Source of the DNA: Neobacillus sp. PS2-9
GTDB taxonomy: Bacteria; Bacillota; Bacilli; Bacillales; Cytobacillaceae
Assembly (NCBI RefSeq): GCF_030915525.1
Contig: NZ_CP133269.1
Span: forward strand, 3,135,001 to 3,199,000
Length of the DNA stretch: 64,000 nucleotides
Direction: 5' to 3'
The notes beneath the pieces were generated by a model. The model was given only the letters and a program-made list of their open reading frames with translations. It was not told the origin of the DNA and searched no databases. Below are positions 26,648-36,365 of this stretch, one piece after another (the first letter of the stretch is position 1; each line of letters opens with the position of its first letter). Made by a program: the position numbers and the translations under genes.

Positions 26648-27421
26648 TTAAAATGCGGTTCTAGCACCAAGATACCTAGGTTTCCAGTATGAGTTTGTCA
26701 TATCAGCGATGGAAACGCCAGAAGACCCCGCTTGGATAAACTTATTATCCCCTAGATAAATTCCAACATGTGTGGGACCGGGTGCATATGTCTCAAAAAA
26801 CACAAGATCTCCAGGCAATGGGGTACTAATCACTTTTAAACCAGACCATTGTGTTGCCGCTGTTCTAGGAATGGTTATCCCGACTTTATTAAACACATAA
26901 CTAGTATATCCACTGCAGTCGAAACCTGCCGGCGTCATGCCACCCCATAAATACGGTGTACCAATATATTTTTTTGCTTCAGAAATAACCAAATCAGCTT
27001 TAGACACAGTAGTTTCAGGTTTTGGTTCAGATATTGATGTCAGTGAAACCTTTAATACTTGTCCGATATAGATAGTATCTGAAGTAATGTTATTAATAGA
27101 TTTTAGTTGAGCGATTGATAGTTGAAAGCGGGTACTTATGCCCCAAAGAGAGTCACCTTTTTGGACTGTATAGGTGGTTGTGGCTGTTTCATGGCTATGT
27201 GGTGCCAATAATGAGAGTTTTTGATTTACATAGATTGTATCACTAGTAAGTTGATTCCAAGCTTTTAAATCAGCAATCGATACTTGATTACTTTGCGAGA
27301 TTTTCCAGAGGGTATCACCCGATTGTACGGTATAAATATTTTCATGTGCACTTGCATTCCCACCAAAAGAAGTTAATAAGATGCCGGCAGTTGTGACTAC
27401 AGTCAGTAGATGTTTTTTCAT
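26648..27421 (-). CDS. Secreted LysM-LysM-NlpC/P60 cell-wall endopeptidase
   Basis: A 257-residue D,L-endopeptidase of the LytE/CwlS group that cuts peptidoglycan stems. Signal peptide to about residue 25 (GNASA); LysM 1 at 29-72 (YTVQSGDTLWKIS) and LysM 2 at 84-126 (YTVQKGDSLWGIS) bind the wall; the catalytic domain covers 141-257 with Cys169 in FDCSGY and His218 in PTHVGIYLG. Usual homologues have two to five LysM domains. It has its own terminator. Confidence 0.92.
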   Translation of the reverse strand: MKKHLLTVVTTAGILLTSFGGNASAHENIYTVQSGDTLWKISQSNQVSIADLKAWNQLTSDTIYVNQKLSLLAPHSHETATTTYTVQKGDSLWGISTRFQLSIAQLKSINNITSDTIYIGQVLKVSLTSISEPKPETTVSKADLVISEAKKYIGTPYLWGGMTPAGFDCSGYTSYVFNKVGITIPRTAATQWSGLKVISTPLPGDLVFFETYAPGPTHVGIYLGDNKFIQAGSSGVSIADMTNSYWKPRYLGARTAF

Positions 27422-27553
27422 GGATGGCTGCTCTCCCTTAAGTTGTTTTGCCTCTCTATCATAAAGGAGAATGAAATTGGATGAAATCCCAAAGATATGG
27501 TTTACATGGAAGAAAATTCACCAACTGGAAAAATTATTATTTTTTATAAAAAA

Positions 27554-27718
27554 GGCAGTGTTAAAGAACCCTGTTGATTGGAGCGGAAGGCGCGAAGACT
27601 CCTGTGGGAGAATGGTTCAGGGGAGACCCCGCAGGCTCGTTTCTCCGAGGAGGCTCACCGAAACACCCACGAACTGCTCGCGCCTGGAGCGGAAATCCAC
27701 AGACAAGTTTACAAAGCC
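27554..27718 (+). mobile_element. MITE-like element, copy B (165 bp, diverged)
   Basis: Starts GGCAGTGTTAAAGAAC and ends TTTACAAAGCC. Flanked by an 8-base repeat, ATAAAAAA, at 27546-27553 and 27719-27726. Small internal deletions relative to the 183-bp copies make it the most diverged full-type member. The rest of 27422-27850 holds no visible gene. Confidence 0.8.
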
Positions 27719-27850
27719 ATAAAAAAACAAAAACGTAATGTAGAAATATTGTAACAAACCTTTCATCCACGGTGAGATATCAAAACTATAATAAACCTAT
27801 AGAAACACTTTTTATGTTTTATAAAATAATTATGAATCTTGGTGATGAAG

Positions 27851-29038
27851 ATGCAAGGAATTGGAAAAGGACATCCTCATGGCATGGGACACCCTCATGG
27901 ACATGGAATGCAGAATGGTATTGATTATGACAAAAACCCCTTTATTGTTATTTGGGAAGTGACAAGAGCTTGTCAGCTTAAGTGTGTTCATTGTCGGGCC
28001 GATGCACAGCTTACGGCAGACCCAAGAGAGTTGTCACACGAAGAAGGAATCCATTTAATTGATCAAATTTACGAGATGGATAATCCTATGCTTGTGTTCA
28101 CAGGCGGTGATTGCATGATGCGAGAGGATTTATTCGAACTTGCTGATTATGCAGTCAAAAAAGGTATGCGTGTGTCTATGACACCTAGTGCGACTGCTAA
28201 TGTAACCAAGGAGAAAATGGAGCGTGCCAAGGAAGTCGGGCTATCACGGTGGGGCTTTAGTCTAGACGGACCAACGCCAGAAATACATGATCATTTCCGT
28301 GGAACTCCTGGTTCATTCGATTTAACTGTCGAAAAAATTAAATATCTAAACGAATTAGAAATGCCATTGCAAATCAATACTGTTATCTCCCGTTACAACT
28401 ATGATTCACTTGAACAAATGTCAAAATTAGTAGCTGATCTTGGTGCGGTTATGTGGTACATATTCTTACTAGTGCCAACTGGAAGAGGTCAAATGGACGC
28501 TTGTATTTCTCCAGCTGAGCATGAAAAAGTTTTTCGTTGGCTGTATGAACTAAGCAAAACAGCACCATATGATATCAAAACTACAGCAGCACAGCACTAT
28601 CGTAGAGTCGTCTTGCAGCAAAAAACCCGTGATCAATTAATTGATAAAGGTGAAATCCATTACGAAGATTCTATTACTACAGATTTTGCCTCTATGCATG
28701 ATGGATTAAAGCGTGCGCCGAAGGGTGTGAATGATGGAAATGGCTTTGCGTTTGTTTCTCATATTGGAGATGTCATGCCTAGTGGACTCCTTCCAATTGT
28801 AGGTGGAAATATTCGCGAAACACCACTGGCTGAAATCTATCGAGAATCAAAAGTATTTAAAGAATTGCGCCAACCTGATAATTATAAAGGTAAGTGTGGA
28901 GTTTGTGAGTATAATAAGATTTGCGGAGGATCTCGCTCTAGAACCTATGCTGTAACAGGTGATTATATGGAAAGTGAGCCATTCTGTGTTTACATTCCAC
29001 AATCCATGCGTAATAAAGAGACAGCCCCATTGGCATAA
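27851..29038 (+). CDS. Radical SAM/SPASM protein with His-rich N-terminus (TIGR04053-like)
   Basis: About 395 residues. The radical SAM motif CxxxCxxC is CQLKCVHC, followed by VFTGGDCMMRED. A C-terminal SPASM-type region carries CGVCEYNKICGGSR and a later FCVY for an auxiliary FeS cluster. The protein resembles TIGR04053 and haem/peptide-maturation enzymes (NirJ/AhbD group). The N-terminus is unusual: HPHGMGHPHGHGM, a likely metal-binding tail. GGTGAT before the ATG at 27851 supports that start, though TTG 27839 and ATG 27845 are in frame. No precursor peptide gene is visible nearby. Confidence 0.85.
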   Translation: MQGIGKGHPHGMGHPHGHGMQNGIDYDKNPFIVIWEVTRACQLKCVHCRADAQLTADPRELSHEEGIHLIDQIYEMDNPMLVFTGGDCMMREDLFELADYAVKKGMRVSMTPSATANVTKEKMERAKEVGLSRWGFSLDGPTPEIHDHFRGTPGSFDLTVEKIKYLNELEMPLQINTVISRYNYDSLEQMSKLVADLGAVMWYIFLLVPTGRGQMDACISPAEHEKVFRWLYELSKTAPYDIKTTAAQHYRRVVLQQKTRDQLIDKGEIHYEDSITTDFASMHDGLKRAPKGVNDGNGFAFVSHIGDVMPSGLLPIVGGNIRETPLAEIYRESKVFKELRQPDNYKGKCGVCEYNKICGGSRSRTYAVTGDYMESEPFCVYIPQSMRNKETAPLA

Positions 29039-29044
29039 TCTCGA

Positions 29045-29071
29045 GGCATTCCATAAATGGAATGCCTTTTT
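29045..29071 (+). terminator. Intrinsic terminator of radical SAM gene
   Basis: GGCATTCC-ataaat-GGAATGCC followed by TTTTT. Confidence 0.9.
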
Positions 29072-29152
29072 GTATATCTGTTTATTGGTTAAGTTTCTTT
29101 CTTTTTGGGTAACTTGTTTTTAGGAAACTTTAATTTGAAAGGATCATTTTCC

Positions 29153-30463
29153 ATGCAGCACACCGATTTGAAAGAAAAACAAGTTTCTACCGCCCTTTTT
29201 CAATTCATCTTCCCCATTTCATGGGAGGCCAGTAGTAGTCAACACTTCTCAGACTATTTACAAACTCATGATTTTGCGCCGTTTCAATTAAATGATTTCA
29301 ATAAAGAAACGGCCTATTATGGCAGATACAATGTTAACCATAATGAATTGGAAGCTTTTTTCCTTCCTATAACGAATACGATTCTATTCCCAAAAGATAC
29401 TCAACCAAAAGGGCTTCACAGGTACTCTAAAAATCTCAACCTTGATGCTTCTATGATCGTTTTGAATACACCAATCCCTTTTCAGATTCACTCGGTTGAT
29501 GTTTTTATTTGTCCCTATGAACTTGGTTTTATAACGATACGGGCTGAAATAAACCATTTACCATTTTCTCAAGTACTTGAGTTTGCTAATTATTTTCGAT
29601 TTCTTGATTCCACTCCTACGGTTAAGCAAACAACTGAAATTTCATTTAACGAAAAAACGTACTCAACTGTAGGAGATTTCGTGTTTTCTACTTTAGTTCC
29701 ACCCTTACAGAAATTTTTGTGTAAAGAAGCAGTTTCGCTGCTGACGCCTAATAAAATGTATGTTCATTCGTTTGTTTCTTATCAGGAGGAAGAAGTTAGA
29801 GTTCCTATGACTTTTGATGAATTAAGCTTTTCAATTTTTTCAAATGACAAGCAAATTGAGAACAATCGGTTGATTAGCCAATATTATGGACCATACTATT
29901 ATTCAGTGATAATCAATCTATTTCATCAATTGGTCTTTTTAAAAATTGCTAAAACGTATTCGGAAATAAATATTGATGAGGCAACCAACGAATTTGAGCG
30001 GCTCAATTATATGATCAACTCTTTTACTTCTAATTACTATTTCAATATTTTTCCTGCACAAACCAAAGGTCACGAACTCTTTAAGCAATTAAGAAATAGT
30101 TTTCAAATAAATCATTTATACACCAATACAAAAGAAACTCTTTTTAGCCTTTTTAAATATGAAGAAAATATCATTACAAAAAGAGACAGCTTATTACTAT
30201 TAGTCTTAACCTTATATACGGTTGTTTGTGGCATATTCAGTATGAACCTCTTTACCCATGATTTAAAAGGGACGATCCATTGGGATCATTTCAAGTCATA
30301 TAATCCTTTCGAATATTTCACTGTTTTTATTGTATTTAGTGGAATCATTACAGTATTTTTTCTTGGCCTGCAAAGTTTGTATCAAGGGTTGCAGAAGCGG
30401 AGAAGCCGTCAAAGGTGGGTTCGAGAAAGTGTCTTAATAAATAAAAAAGATAAACTTTATTGA
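29153..30463 (+). CDS. CorA-like two-helix membrane protein with SMN in place of GMN
   Basis: A 436-residue protein with a long N-terminal soluble part and two helices at the C-terminus, the same plan as CorA. The end of the first helix reads CGIFSMNLFTHDL, lining up with AGLYGMNFHYMPEL of the CorA encoded next door. The N-terminal part shows no similarity I can place. The ATG at 29153 has AAAGGATC upstream. It ends 66 bases before corA on the same strand. It may be a divergent paralogue or partner subunit; this is inference. Confidence 0.6.
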   Translation: MQHTDLKEKQVSTALFQFIFPISWEASSSQHFSDYLQTHDFAPFQLNDFNKETAYYGRYNVNHNELEAFFLPITNTILFPKDTQPKGLHRYSKNLNLDASMIVLNTPIPFQIHSVDVFICPYELGFITIRAEINHLPFSQVLEFANYFRFLDSTPTVKQTTEISFNEKTYSTVGDFVFSTLVPPLQKFLCKEAVSLLTPNKMYVHSFVSYQEEEVRVPMTFDELSFSIFSNDKQIENNRLISQYYGPYYYSVIINLFHQLVFLKIAKTYSEINIDEATNEFERLNYMINSFTSNYYFNIFPAQTKGHELFKQLRNSFQINHLYTNTKETLFSLFKYEENIITKRDSLLLLVLTLYTVVCGIFSMNLFTHDLKGTIHWDHFKSYNPFEYFTVFIVFSGIITVFFLGLQSLYQGLQKRRSRQRWVRESVLINKKDKLY

Positions 30464-30529
30464 TTAATGCTGTTTTTTGAAACCCTATCCTTTATATTGT
30501 AGGTAGTATGTTATCAATAAGGAGATTGT

Positions 30530-31480
30530 ATGATTAGAACCATTGCAGTAACCAATAGCTATGAAATTGTTAGAGACATTGACATCTCTCAACTCGTCAA
30601 CGGAGATTATCAATGGTATTGGATTGATTTTCATGAACCAACAAATGAAGAAATTGAATTTCTAAGGACCCCTCTTTCTTTCCATCCGCTTGCCATTGAG
30701 GATTGTATTCATCAATTGCAAAGACCAAAGCTAGACTATTATGAAAACTATACTTTTTTTGTCACGCAGGCATTAAATCAACAAACCATCACAAAGGAAG
30801 AGCTTGATATCTTTCTTGGTGAAAGGTATGTAATTACCTTTCACCACAACCCATCCTCTGAAATTGATGAGGTATGGAGAAGGTTAACTCTTTCAACAAG
30901 CATTGAGAAATGGGACCCTTCCCATGTTTTATATTATGTACTTGATAAAATGGTCGATAATTATTTTCCACTCGTCTATCAAATTGAAGATATGTTAAAT
31001 GAAATTGATGAGAATTCGAAAAAAAGAACAATGGAAGAATTATTAGAAGTTTTATTTGATACAAGACACCATCTTCTTTCTTTAAGGCATACGATCACAC
31101 CTATGCGGGATCTTATCTATAGAATCTTAAACTCTCAAAGGGTGACTTTTATAAGAGGAAGAAACGAATACTTTTCAGATATTCATGACCATTTGTTAAA
31201 ATTAACAGAGATGATTGAAGCCAATCGGGAATTAACAACAGATATTCGTGATAGCTATATTTCAATTAATTCTCATCAGACGAACCATGTCATGAAGGTC
31301 CTTACCGTTATAACAACCATTTTCATGCCGCTTACTTTTATTGCTGGCTTGTACGGCATGAATTTCCACTACATGCCAGAGTTAACTTGGAAATACGGCT
31401 ATTTTGCCACCCTCCTTGTAATGGTACTAGTGGGAATTGGAATGTCCATTTGGTTTAATAAGAAGGGCTGGTTTAAATAA
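30530..31480 (+). CDS. corA: CorA-type magnesium/divalent cation channel
   Basis: A 316-residue channel subunit. The pore signature GMN is present as FIAGLYGMNFHYMPEL, in the loop after the first of two C-terminal helices; a long helical cytosolic domain precedes it. CorA forms pentamers that admit Mg2+, Co2+ or Ni2+. AAGGAGATT precedes the ATG. The divergent paralogue lies upstream, and a terminator follows. No Mg2+ leader is visible. Confidence 0.93.
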   Translation: MIRTIAVTNSYEIVRDIDISQLVNGDYQWYWIDFHEPTNEEIEFLRTPLSFHPLAIEDCIHQLQRPKLDYYENYTFFVTQALNQQTITKEELDIFLGERYVITFHHNPSSEIDEVWRRLTLSTSIEKWDPSHVLYYVLDKMVDNYFPLVYQIEDMLNEIDENSKKRTMEELLEVLFDTRHHLLSLRHTITPMRDLIYRILNSQRVTFIRGRNEYFSDIHDHLLKLTEMIEANRELTTDIRDSYISINSHQTNHVMKVLTVITTIFMPLTFIAGLYGMNFHYMPELTWKYGYFATLLVMVLVGIGMSIWFNKKGWFK

Positions 31481-31499
31481 ATACCATCCCAACAAAAAA

Positions 31500-31530
31500 G
31501 CGAGCGACTTATTCAGTCGTTCGCTTTTTT
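31500..31530. terminator. Bidirectional terminator after corA
   Basis: GCGAGCGACT-tattc-AGTCGTTCGC followed by TTTTTT, between convergent genes. Confidence 0.9.
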
Positions 31531-31842
31531 CTATTTCCATTCTTCATATGCCACGGTTCCACCGGTTAAGTCGATGGTATTTCGTTCTCCCTTATAATAA
31601 GTCTTTCCATCTTTTTTATAAATTAAATTGTCATACGTATACACCTTTTGACCATTTGGCAGCTCTATTACGACCTTCTGCCCTAATTTTTCTGATGGTG
31701 CTTCTATTTTTATCGAACTTTGATCATAATAGTGAAAGAAAATAATACCTGCGGCAATAATCAAGCTCATTAGAATGAAAAAGAATAGACCCTTCCAAGA
31801 AAATTGCATTGGCTTTTGATTATATAGTTCAACTCTGGTCAA
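31531..31842 (-). CDS. Small membrane-anchored hypothetical protein
   Basis: A 103-residue protein with a short cytosolic N-terminus, one helix at about 17-36, and an extracytoplasmic part with two beta-hairpin-like segments (VVIELPNGQKVYTYDNLIY). TTG start with GGAGGAG upstream. I do not recognise the family. Confidence 0.7.
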   Translation of the reverse strand: MTRVELYNQKPMQFSWKGLFFFILMSLIIAAGIIFFHYYDQSSIKIEAPSEKLGQKVVIELPNGQKVYTYDNLIYKKDGKTYYKGERNTIDLTGGTVAYEEWK

Positions 31843-32044
31843 CTTTTTCTCCTCCGTTAATTTTCCTAGTCGAATAAATCATTACATTTATACCCACTTT
31901 TTCATTTCCTTACTCCTAGGAAAAAATGAATACATGTTACTCTATGCAACCACTTAAAAAATATTGCCTTCATACTGGGATTAAATACATCATTTTCTAA
32001 ATTTATGTATAATAAGAATGAAGATTCTGAAAGGAGCAAGTGCA

Positions 32045-33094
32045 ATGACAAATACATATACAGAGGACACATTACATTTAATCAAAGAGCTAGTCTCCAT
32101 CCCAAGTCCCTCTGGTAATACGAATGAAGTGATTACCTTTGTTGAAAAATTTCTTGCGGAGTTACAAATTACTACTTATAGAAACCGCAAAGGCGGTCTA
32201 ATTGCTTCAATTGACGGGAAAGATTCCAGCAAGCATCGTATGCTTACAGCACATGTTGACACGCTTGGTGCGATGGTAAAGGAAATTAAATCAAATGGCA
32301 GATTAAAAATTGATTTGATTGGAGGATTTAAATATAACTCGATAGAAGGCGAATACTGCCAAATTGAAACAAGCAATGGAAAGAAATTTACTGGCACTAT
32401 TTTAATGCATCAAACATCCGTCCATGTGTATAAAGATGCTGGAAAAGCAGAACGAAATCAGGATAATATGGAAATTCGTATTGATGAAAAAGTCACTAAT
32501 GCCGAGGAAGTTCGTGCCCTTGGAATTGAAGTCGGTGACTTCGTCTCATTTGACCCACGTGTAGAAATAACACCAAGCGGATATATTAAATCACGCCATT
32601 TGGATGATAAAGCAAGTGTTGGCATTCTTCTTCAATTAATCAAGCAAATTAAAAAAGAAAACTTAACCTTACCGTATACCACTCATTTTCTGATCTCAAA
32701 TAATGAGGAAATCGGATACGGAGGCAACTCCAATATTACACCTGAAACGGTTGAATACTTAGCAGTGGATATGGGAGCTATGGGGGACGGACAATCAACC
32801 GATGAATATACCGTGTCCATATGTGTGAAGGATGCAAGTGGTCCCTATCATTATGAAATGAGAAAAAACTTAGTTCGTCTAGCACAGGAGAATAATATTG
32901 GGTACAAACTTGATATTTATCCGTATTATGGTTCAGATGCATCAGCTGCGATCCGCTCTGGTCATGATATTGTCCATGGATTAATTGGTCCTGGAATTGA
33001 TTCATCTCACGCTTTTGAACGTACACATCAATCATCCATCGAAAATACAGCTAAGCTTCTCTACCATTACGTACAATCCTACTTAGTTCTTTAA
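32045..33094 (+). CDS. M42 family aminopeptidase (glutamyl aminopeptidase/YtoP type)
   Basis: A 349-residue dinuclear zinc aminopeptidase of cytosolic peptide breakdown. The metal ligands and catalytic residues are visible: AHVDTLG, HLDDKA, the catalytic pair in NNEEIGYGG, AVDMGA and SSHAFERTH. Length fits the tetrahedral TET-type enzymes. The ATG at 32045 has AAAGGAG upstream. The gene stands alone and has its own terminator. YsdC/YtoP paralogues cannot be told apart with certainty. Confidence 0.92.
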   Translation: MTNTYTEDTLHLIKELVSIPSPSGNTNEVITFVEKFLAELQITTYRNRKGGLIASIDGKDSSKHRMLTAHVDTLGAMVKEIKSNGRLKIDLIGGFKYNSIEGEYCQIETSNGKKFTGTILMHQTSVHVYKDAGKAERNQDNMEIRIDEKVTNAEEVRALGIEVGDFVSFDPRVEITPSGYIKSRHLDDKASVGILLQLIKQIKKENLTLPYTTHFLISNNEEIGYGGNSNITPETVEYLAVDMGAMGDGQSTDEYTVSICVKDASGPYHYEMRKNLVRLAQENNIGYKLDIYPYYGSDASAAIRSGHDIVHGLIGPGIDSSHAFERTHQSSIENTAKLLYHYVQSYLVL

Positions 33095-33107
33095 AATGGT
33101 TACAGGT

Positions 33108-33140
33108 AAAGGCCAAGTGTTCACCACTTAGCCTTTTTTC
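33108..33140 (+). terminator. Intrinsic terminator after M42 peptidase
   Basis: AGGCCAAGTG-ttca-CCACTTAGCCT hairpin followed by TTTTTTC. Confidence 0.8.
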
Positions 33141-33260
33141 TATCGAATTTTCTAATTAAATAATGAAAATTTAATTGTATCCTCATCTTATTTTAATGTT
33201 TAAAAAGGCAAATCGCATTATGATAAGTAAGTTCAAATTTTTCAATGGGGTTGAACCACC

Positions 33261-33410
33261 ATGTTCAATAAATTTAAAGTTATCTTTTCAAATCAAAAGC
33301 TTAAATGGTTTGGACGCTTTGTCTATTATTTTCTAATTCTACTTTTATTATTTTTCATGTATGGATTTAATGACGCAAGCGCCGGCACCTATATTTACAA
33401 TGATTTTTAA
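33261..33410 (+). CDS. dltX: DltX, teichoic acid D-alanylation small membrane protein
   Basis: A 49-residue protein with a basic N-terminus, one helix (VYYFLILLLLFFMYGF) and a C-terminus ending in AGTYIYNDF, the conserved DltX tail that accepts and passes on D-alanine. It lies 17 bases upstream of dltA, the usual place. GGGG about ten bases before the ATG is the only visible ribosome site. Confidence 0.9.
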   Translation: MFNKFKVIFSNQKLKWFGRFVYYFLILLLLFFMYGFNDASAGTYIYNDF

Positions 33411-33427
33411 TAGGAGGCAGCTCTACC

Positions 33428-34945
33428 ATGAAACTTTTACATCACATTAGAAACATTGCACATATACAGCCAAACAGTATTGCTTATATCACACCAAACC
33501 AGGAAATCACCTATGGAGAACTTTGGGATCAATCTGAGAGGGTTGCTGCCTTCATAAAAAAACAAACATTAGAAAAGCAATTACCAATCCTACTTTACGG
33601 TCATATGGATGTATCCTTAGTCGTCTCATTTTTGGGAAGTGTAAAAGCAGGGCATCCCTATATCCCGGTGGACATATCTATCCCGCCTGAGAGGATTAAT
33701 CATATCATCACAAGTGCGAAACCAGGGTTAATCATCAATACAACAAATCAACTATTACCTTTTAATGACTGCAATGTCAGAACAATAGCATTTGAACAGA
33801 TTCTGGTTGACCTTCCCGCAACGGGGCCAGTAGATCAATCAAATTGGGTTAAAGGTAACGATAATTTTTATATCATTTACACATCCGGGAGTACGGGAAC
33901 TCCTAAAGGTGTTCAAATATCCGTTAATAACTTACAAAGCTTTTTAGATTGGATGGTTGAGGATTTTCCAATTAACGGCCAGTTAAGATTCTTGAACCAA
34001 GCACCCTATTCCTTTGATCTTTCTGTAATGGACCTGTATCCTGCTCTTATGACTGGAGGAACACTTTTTGCCGTTACAAAAGAAATGATTGAAAAACCAA
34101 AGTTTCTTTTTGAGGAATTGCGACGCTCGAATGCTCATGTTTGGACATCTACTCCTTCTTTTGCACAAATGTGTTTGATGGATCCATCTTTTAATGAAGA
34201 GCTGCTTCCCGAACTTTCAGTTTTTTTATTTTGCGGAGAAGTGCTACCTCATGGAATCTGTCAGCAACTGATGACTCGTTTTCCGCGTGCCAAGTGTTTT
34301 AACACGTACGGACCGACTGAAGCGACTGTAGCTGTCACATCCATTGAGATATCCAACGAAATAATGAAGGACTTTCCTACACTTCCTATTGGGAATCCAA
34401 AGCAAGATACGCAGATTTTACTTCTGGATGAGAATGGCAACCTTGTGTCCAATGGTGAAAAAGGTGAAATAATCATTGTAGGGCCAGGTGTCAGCAAGGG
34501 ATATTTGGGTCAACCAGAGCTAACTGATAAAGCATTTTTCACATATAAAGGTGAACAAGCCTATCGCACAGGTGATGCTGGTTTTATGGATTCTAGAGGG
34601 TATCTTTTTTATCAAGGGCGAATCGATTTCCAAATTAAACTTCATGGCTATCGTATGGAATTGGAAGAAATCGAATATCAGCTTTCACAATCACCATTTG
34701 TCCAGTCAGCACTTGTAATTCCGATAGATTCTGGGGAAAAGATTGAGTACTTACTAGCAGCTATTATCCCGGCAAAACACACCTTTGAAAAAGAATACCA
34801 ATTAACAAGCGCCATAAAAAAAGATTTAAGCAGAATGATTCCTGCTTATATGATACCGAGGAAATTCACTTATTTTAATGAACTTCCGATGACGGCAAAT
34901 GGAAAAATGGATCGAAAAAGAATAAAGGAACTGGTTTTGCTATGA
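33428..34945 (+). CDS. dltA: D-alanine:D-alanyl carrier protein ligase
   Basis: A 505-residue adenylating enzyme that activates D-alanine with ATP and loads it on DltC. The AMP-binding motifs are YTSGSTGTPKGV, NTYGPTEATVA and YRTGD, with the late lysine in TANGKMDRK. TAGGAGG precedes the ATG. It overlaps dltB by 4 bases. Modified teichoic acids lower the negative charge of the wall and protect against cationic peptides. Confidence 0.97.
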   Translation: MKLLHHIRNIAHIQPNSIAYITPNQEITYGELWDQSERVAAFIKKQTLEKQLPILLYGHMDVSLVVSFLGSVKAGHPYIPVDISIPPERINHIITSAKPGLIINTTNQLLPFNDCNVRTIAFEQILVDLPATGPVDQSNWVKGNDNFYIIYTSGSTGTPKGVQISVNNLQSFLDWMVEDFPINGQLRFLNQAPYSFDLSVMDLYPALMTGGTLFAVTKEMIEKPKFLFEELRRSNAHVWTSTPSFAQMCLMDPSFNEELLPELSVFLFCGEVLPHGICQQLMTRFPRAKCFNTYGPTEATVAVTSIEISNEIMKDFPTLPIGNPKQDTQILLLDENGNLVSNGEKGEIIIVGPGVSKGYLGQPELTDKAFFTYKGEQAYRTGDAGFMDSRGYLFYQGRIDFQIKLHGYRMELEEIEYQLSQSPFVQSALVIPIDSGEKIEYLLAAIIPAKHTFEKEYQLTSAIKKDLSRMIPAYMIPRKFTYFNELPMTANGKMDRKRIKELVLL

Positions 34946-36108
34946 CACCCTATGGCTCCTTTACTTTCTTTTTCATCGTCGCCATCCTGTTAACACCAAC
35001 GATTGTACTAGGGTTACTAGGGAAAAGATTTTATCGCTATAATTTGCTAGTTACAATTATTGGCTTAAGTCTCATTTTTGCATCCAATTTACAAGGTACG
35101 ATTGCATTAATCCTATTTATCATTTGGCAGATTATCTTATTTTATGGGTATATTCACTATAGAAGGAAGGCAAATGGAGCTATCATTTTTTATTTGGCTG
35201 TTTTCCTTTCTATCCTTCCATTAGGCCTGTCCAAGCTGATGCCATACTTTTCACAAGTTAATTGGATTGGTTTTCTTGGTATTTCTTATTTAACGTTTAA
35301 AGGCACTCAGTTAATTATGGAAACTAGGGACGGCCTCATTAAAAAGGTTCCCCCCCTCTTCCAGTTGTTATATTTTTTATTATTTTTCCCCACCATCTCA
35401 TCTGGTCCCATCGACAGATATCGTCGGTTTGAAAAGGATGCGCAAAGGGAGATACAAGGAGAGGAATATAAAGTCCTTTTATATGAGGGAATCAACAAAA
35501 TTTTCCTGGGCTTTTTATATAAATATATAATTGGCTATTCTATTAACCACTTTTTTATCGCTAATCTAAGATTTATTGCACATAGTGAGTTTCAGCATCA
35601 TCTTTACTACATGTATGCGTATAGCTTTTATCTCTTTTTTGATTTTGCAGGCTACAGTGCATTTGCCATTGGTGTTAGTTATTTGATGGGAATTAAATCC
35701 CCTGAAAACTTCAATAGGCCCTTTATTAGTAGAAATATCAAAGACTTTTGGAATCGTTGGCACCTAAGTCTTTCATTTTGGTTCCGAGATTATGTGTATA
35801 TGCGTTTTGTTTTTTGGATGACCAAGAAAAAGTGGATTAAAAATCGAAATGTTGTTTCCAACCTAGGTTACATCCTTTTATTCATGATTATGGGTGTCTG
35901 GCATGGTTTAGAAATTCAATATATTCTCTATGGAATATATCATGCCTTACTAATGGTCTTATACAATTCGTTTGAGCAGTTTAATAAAAAACATAAATGG
36001 TGGCCGCAAAATAAATTCACTCATATATTGGCCATTGTCATTACCTTCCATTTCGTTTGTTTTGGTTTTTATCTTTTTTCTGGACAACTATTTAAAGAAG
36101 GAGTCTAA
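34942..36108 (+). CDS. dltB: D-alanyl transfer MBOAT membrane protein
   Basis: A 388-residue membrane-bound O-acyltransferase. The catalytic histidine region is MGVWHGLEIQYILYG, with the earlier DFWNRWHLSLSFWFRDYVY motif typical of the family. DltB takes D-alanine from DltC-phosphopantetheine and hands it across the membrane. It overlaps dltA by 4 bases, and dltC follows after 5. Confidence 0.97.
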   Translation: MTPYGSFTFFFIVAILLTPTIVLGLLGKRFYRYNLLVTIIGLSLIFASNLQGTIALILFIIWQIILFYGYIHYRRKANGAIIFYLAVFLSILPLGLSKLMPYFSQVNWIGFLGISYLTFKGTQLIMETRDGLIKKVPPLFQLLYFLLFFPTISSGPIDRYRRFEKDAQREIQGEEYKVLLYEGINKIFLGFLYKYIIGYSINHFFIANLRFIAHSEFQHHLYYMYAYSFYLFFDFAGYSAFAIGVSYLMGIKSPENFNRPFISRNIKDFWNRWHLSLSFWFRDYVYMRFVFWMTKKKWIKNRNVVSNLGYILLFMIMGVWHGLEIQYILYGIYHALLMVLYNSFEQFNKKHKWWPQNKFTHILAIVITFHFVCFGFYLFSGQLFKEGV

Positions 36109-36113
36109 ATATC

Positions 36114-36365
36114 ATGAGTATAGAATTAGTCGAATTTAAAAATGAAGTTATTGAAATCTTAGCAGAAGTTTGTCAAGACGAGGTTGTTAAGGAAAACCCC
36201 GACGTTGATCTATTTAAATCCGGTCTATTAGATTCATTCGGAACAGTTGAATTGCTAATCCAAATAGAAGAACGTCTAGGTATTCTTGTACCCATTTCTG
36301 AGTTTGATCGGGACCTTTGGAATACACCTAACAATATTGCTTTACAGCTGGCTGATATGAAATGA
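36114..36365 (+). CDS. dltC: D-alanyl carrier protein
   Basis: An 83-residue acyl carrier protein with the phosphopantetheine serine in GLLDSFGTVEL at about residue 40. It carries D-alanine from DltA to DltB. GAAGGAG precedes the ATG, and dltD overlaps its end by 4 bases. Confidence 0.97.
   Translation: MSIELVEFKNEVIEILAEVCQDEVVKENPDVDLFKSGLLDSFGTVELLIQIEERLGILVPISEFDRDLWNTPNNIALQLADMK

Noticed and set aside
27422..27850. Precursor peptide gene for the radical SAM enzyme
   Set aside because: Only the MITE copy and AT-rich sequence are present; no small frame with a ribosome site.
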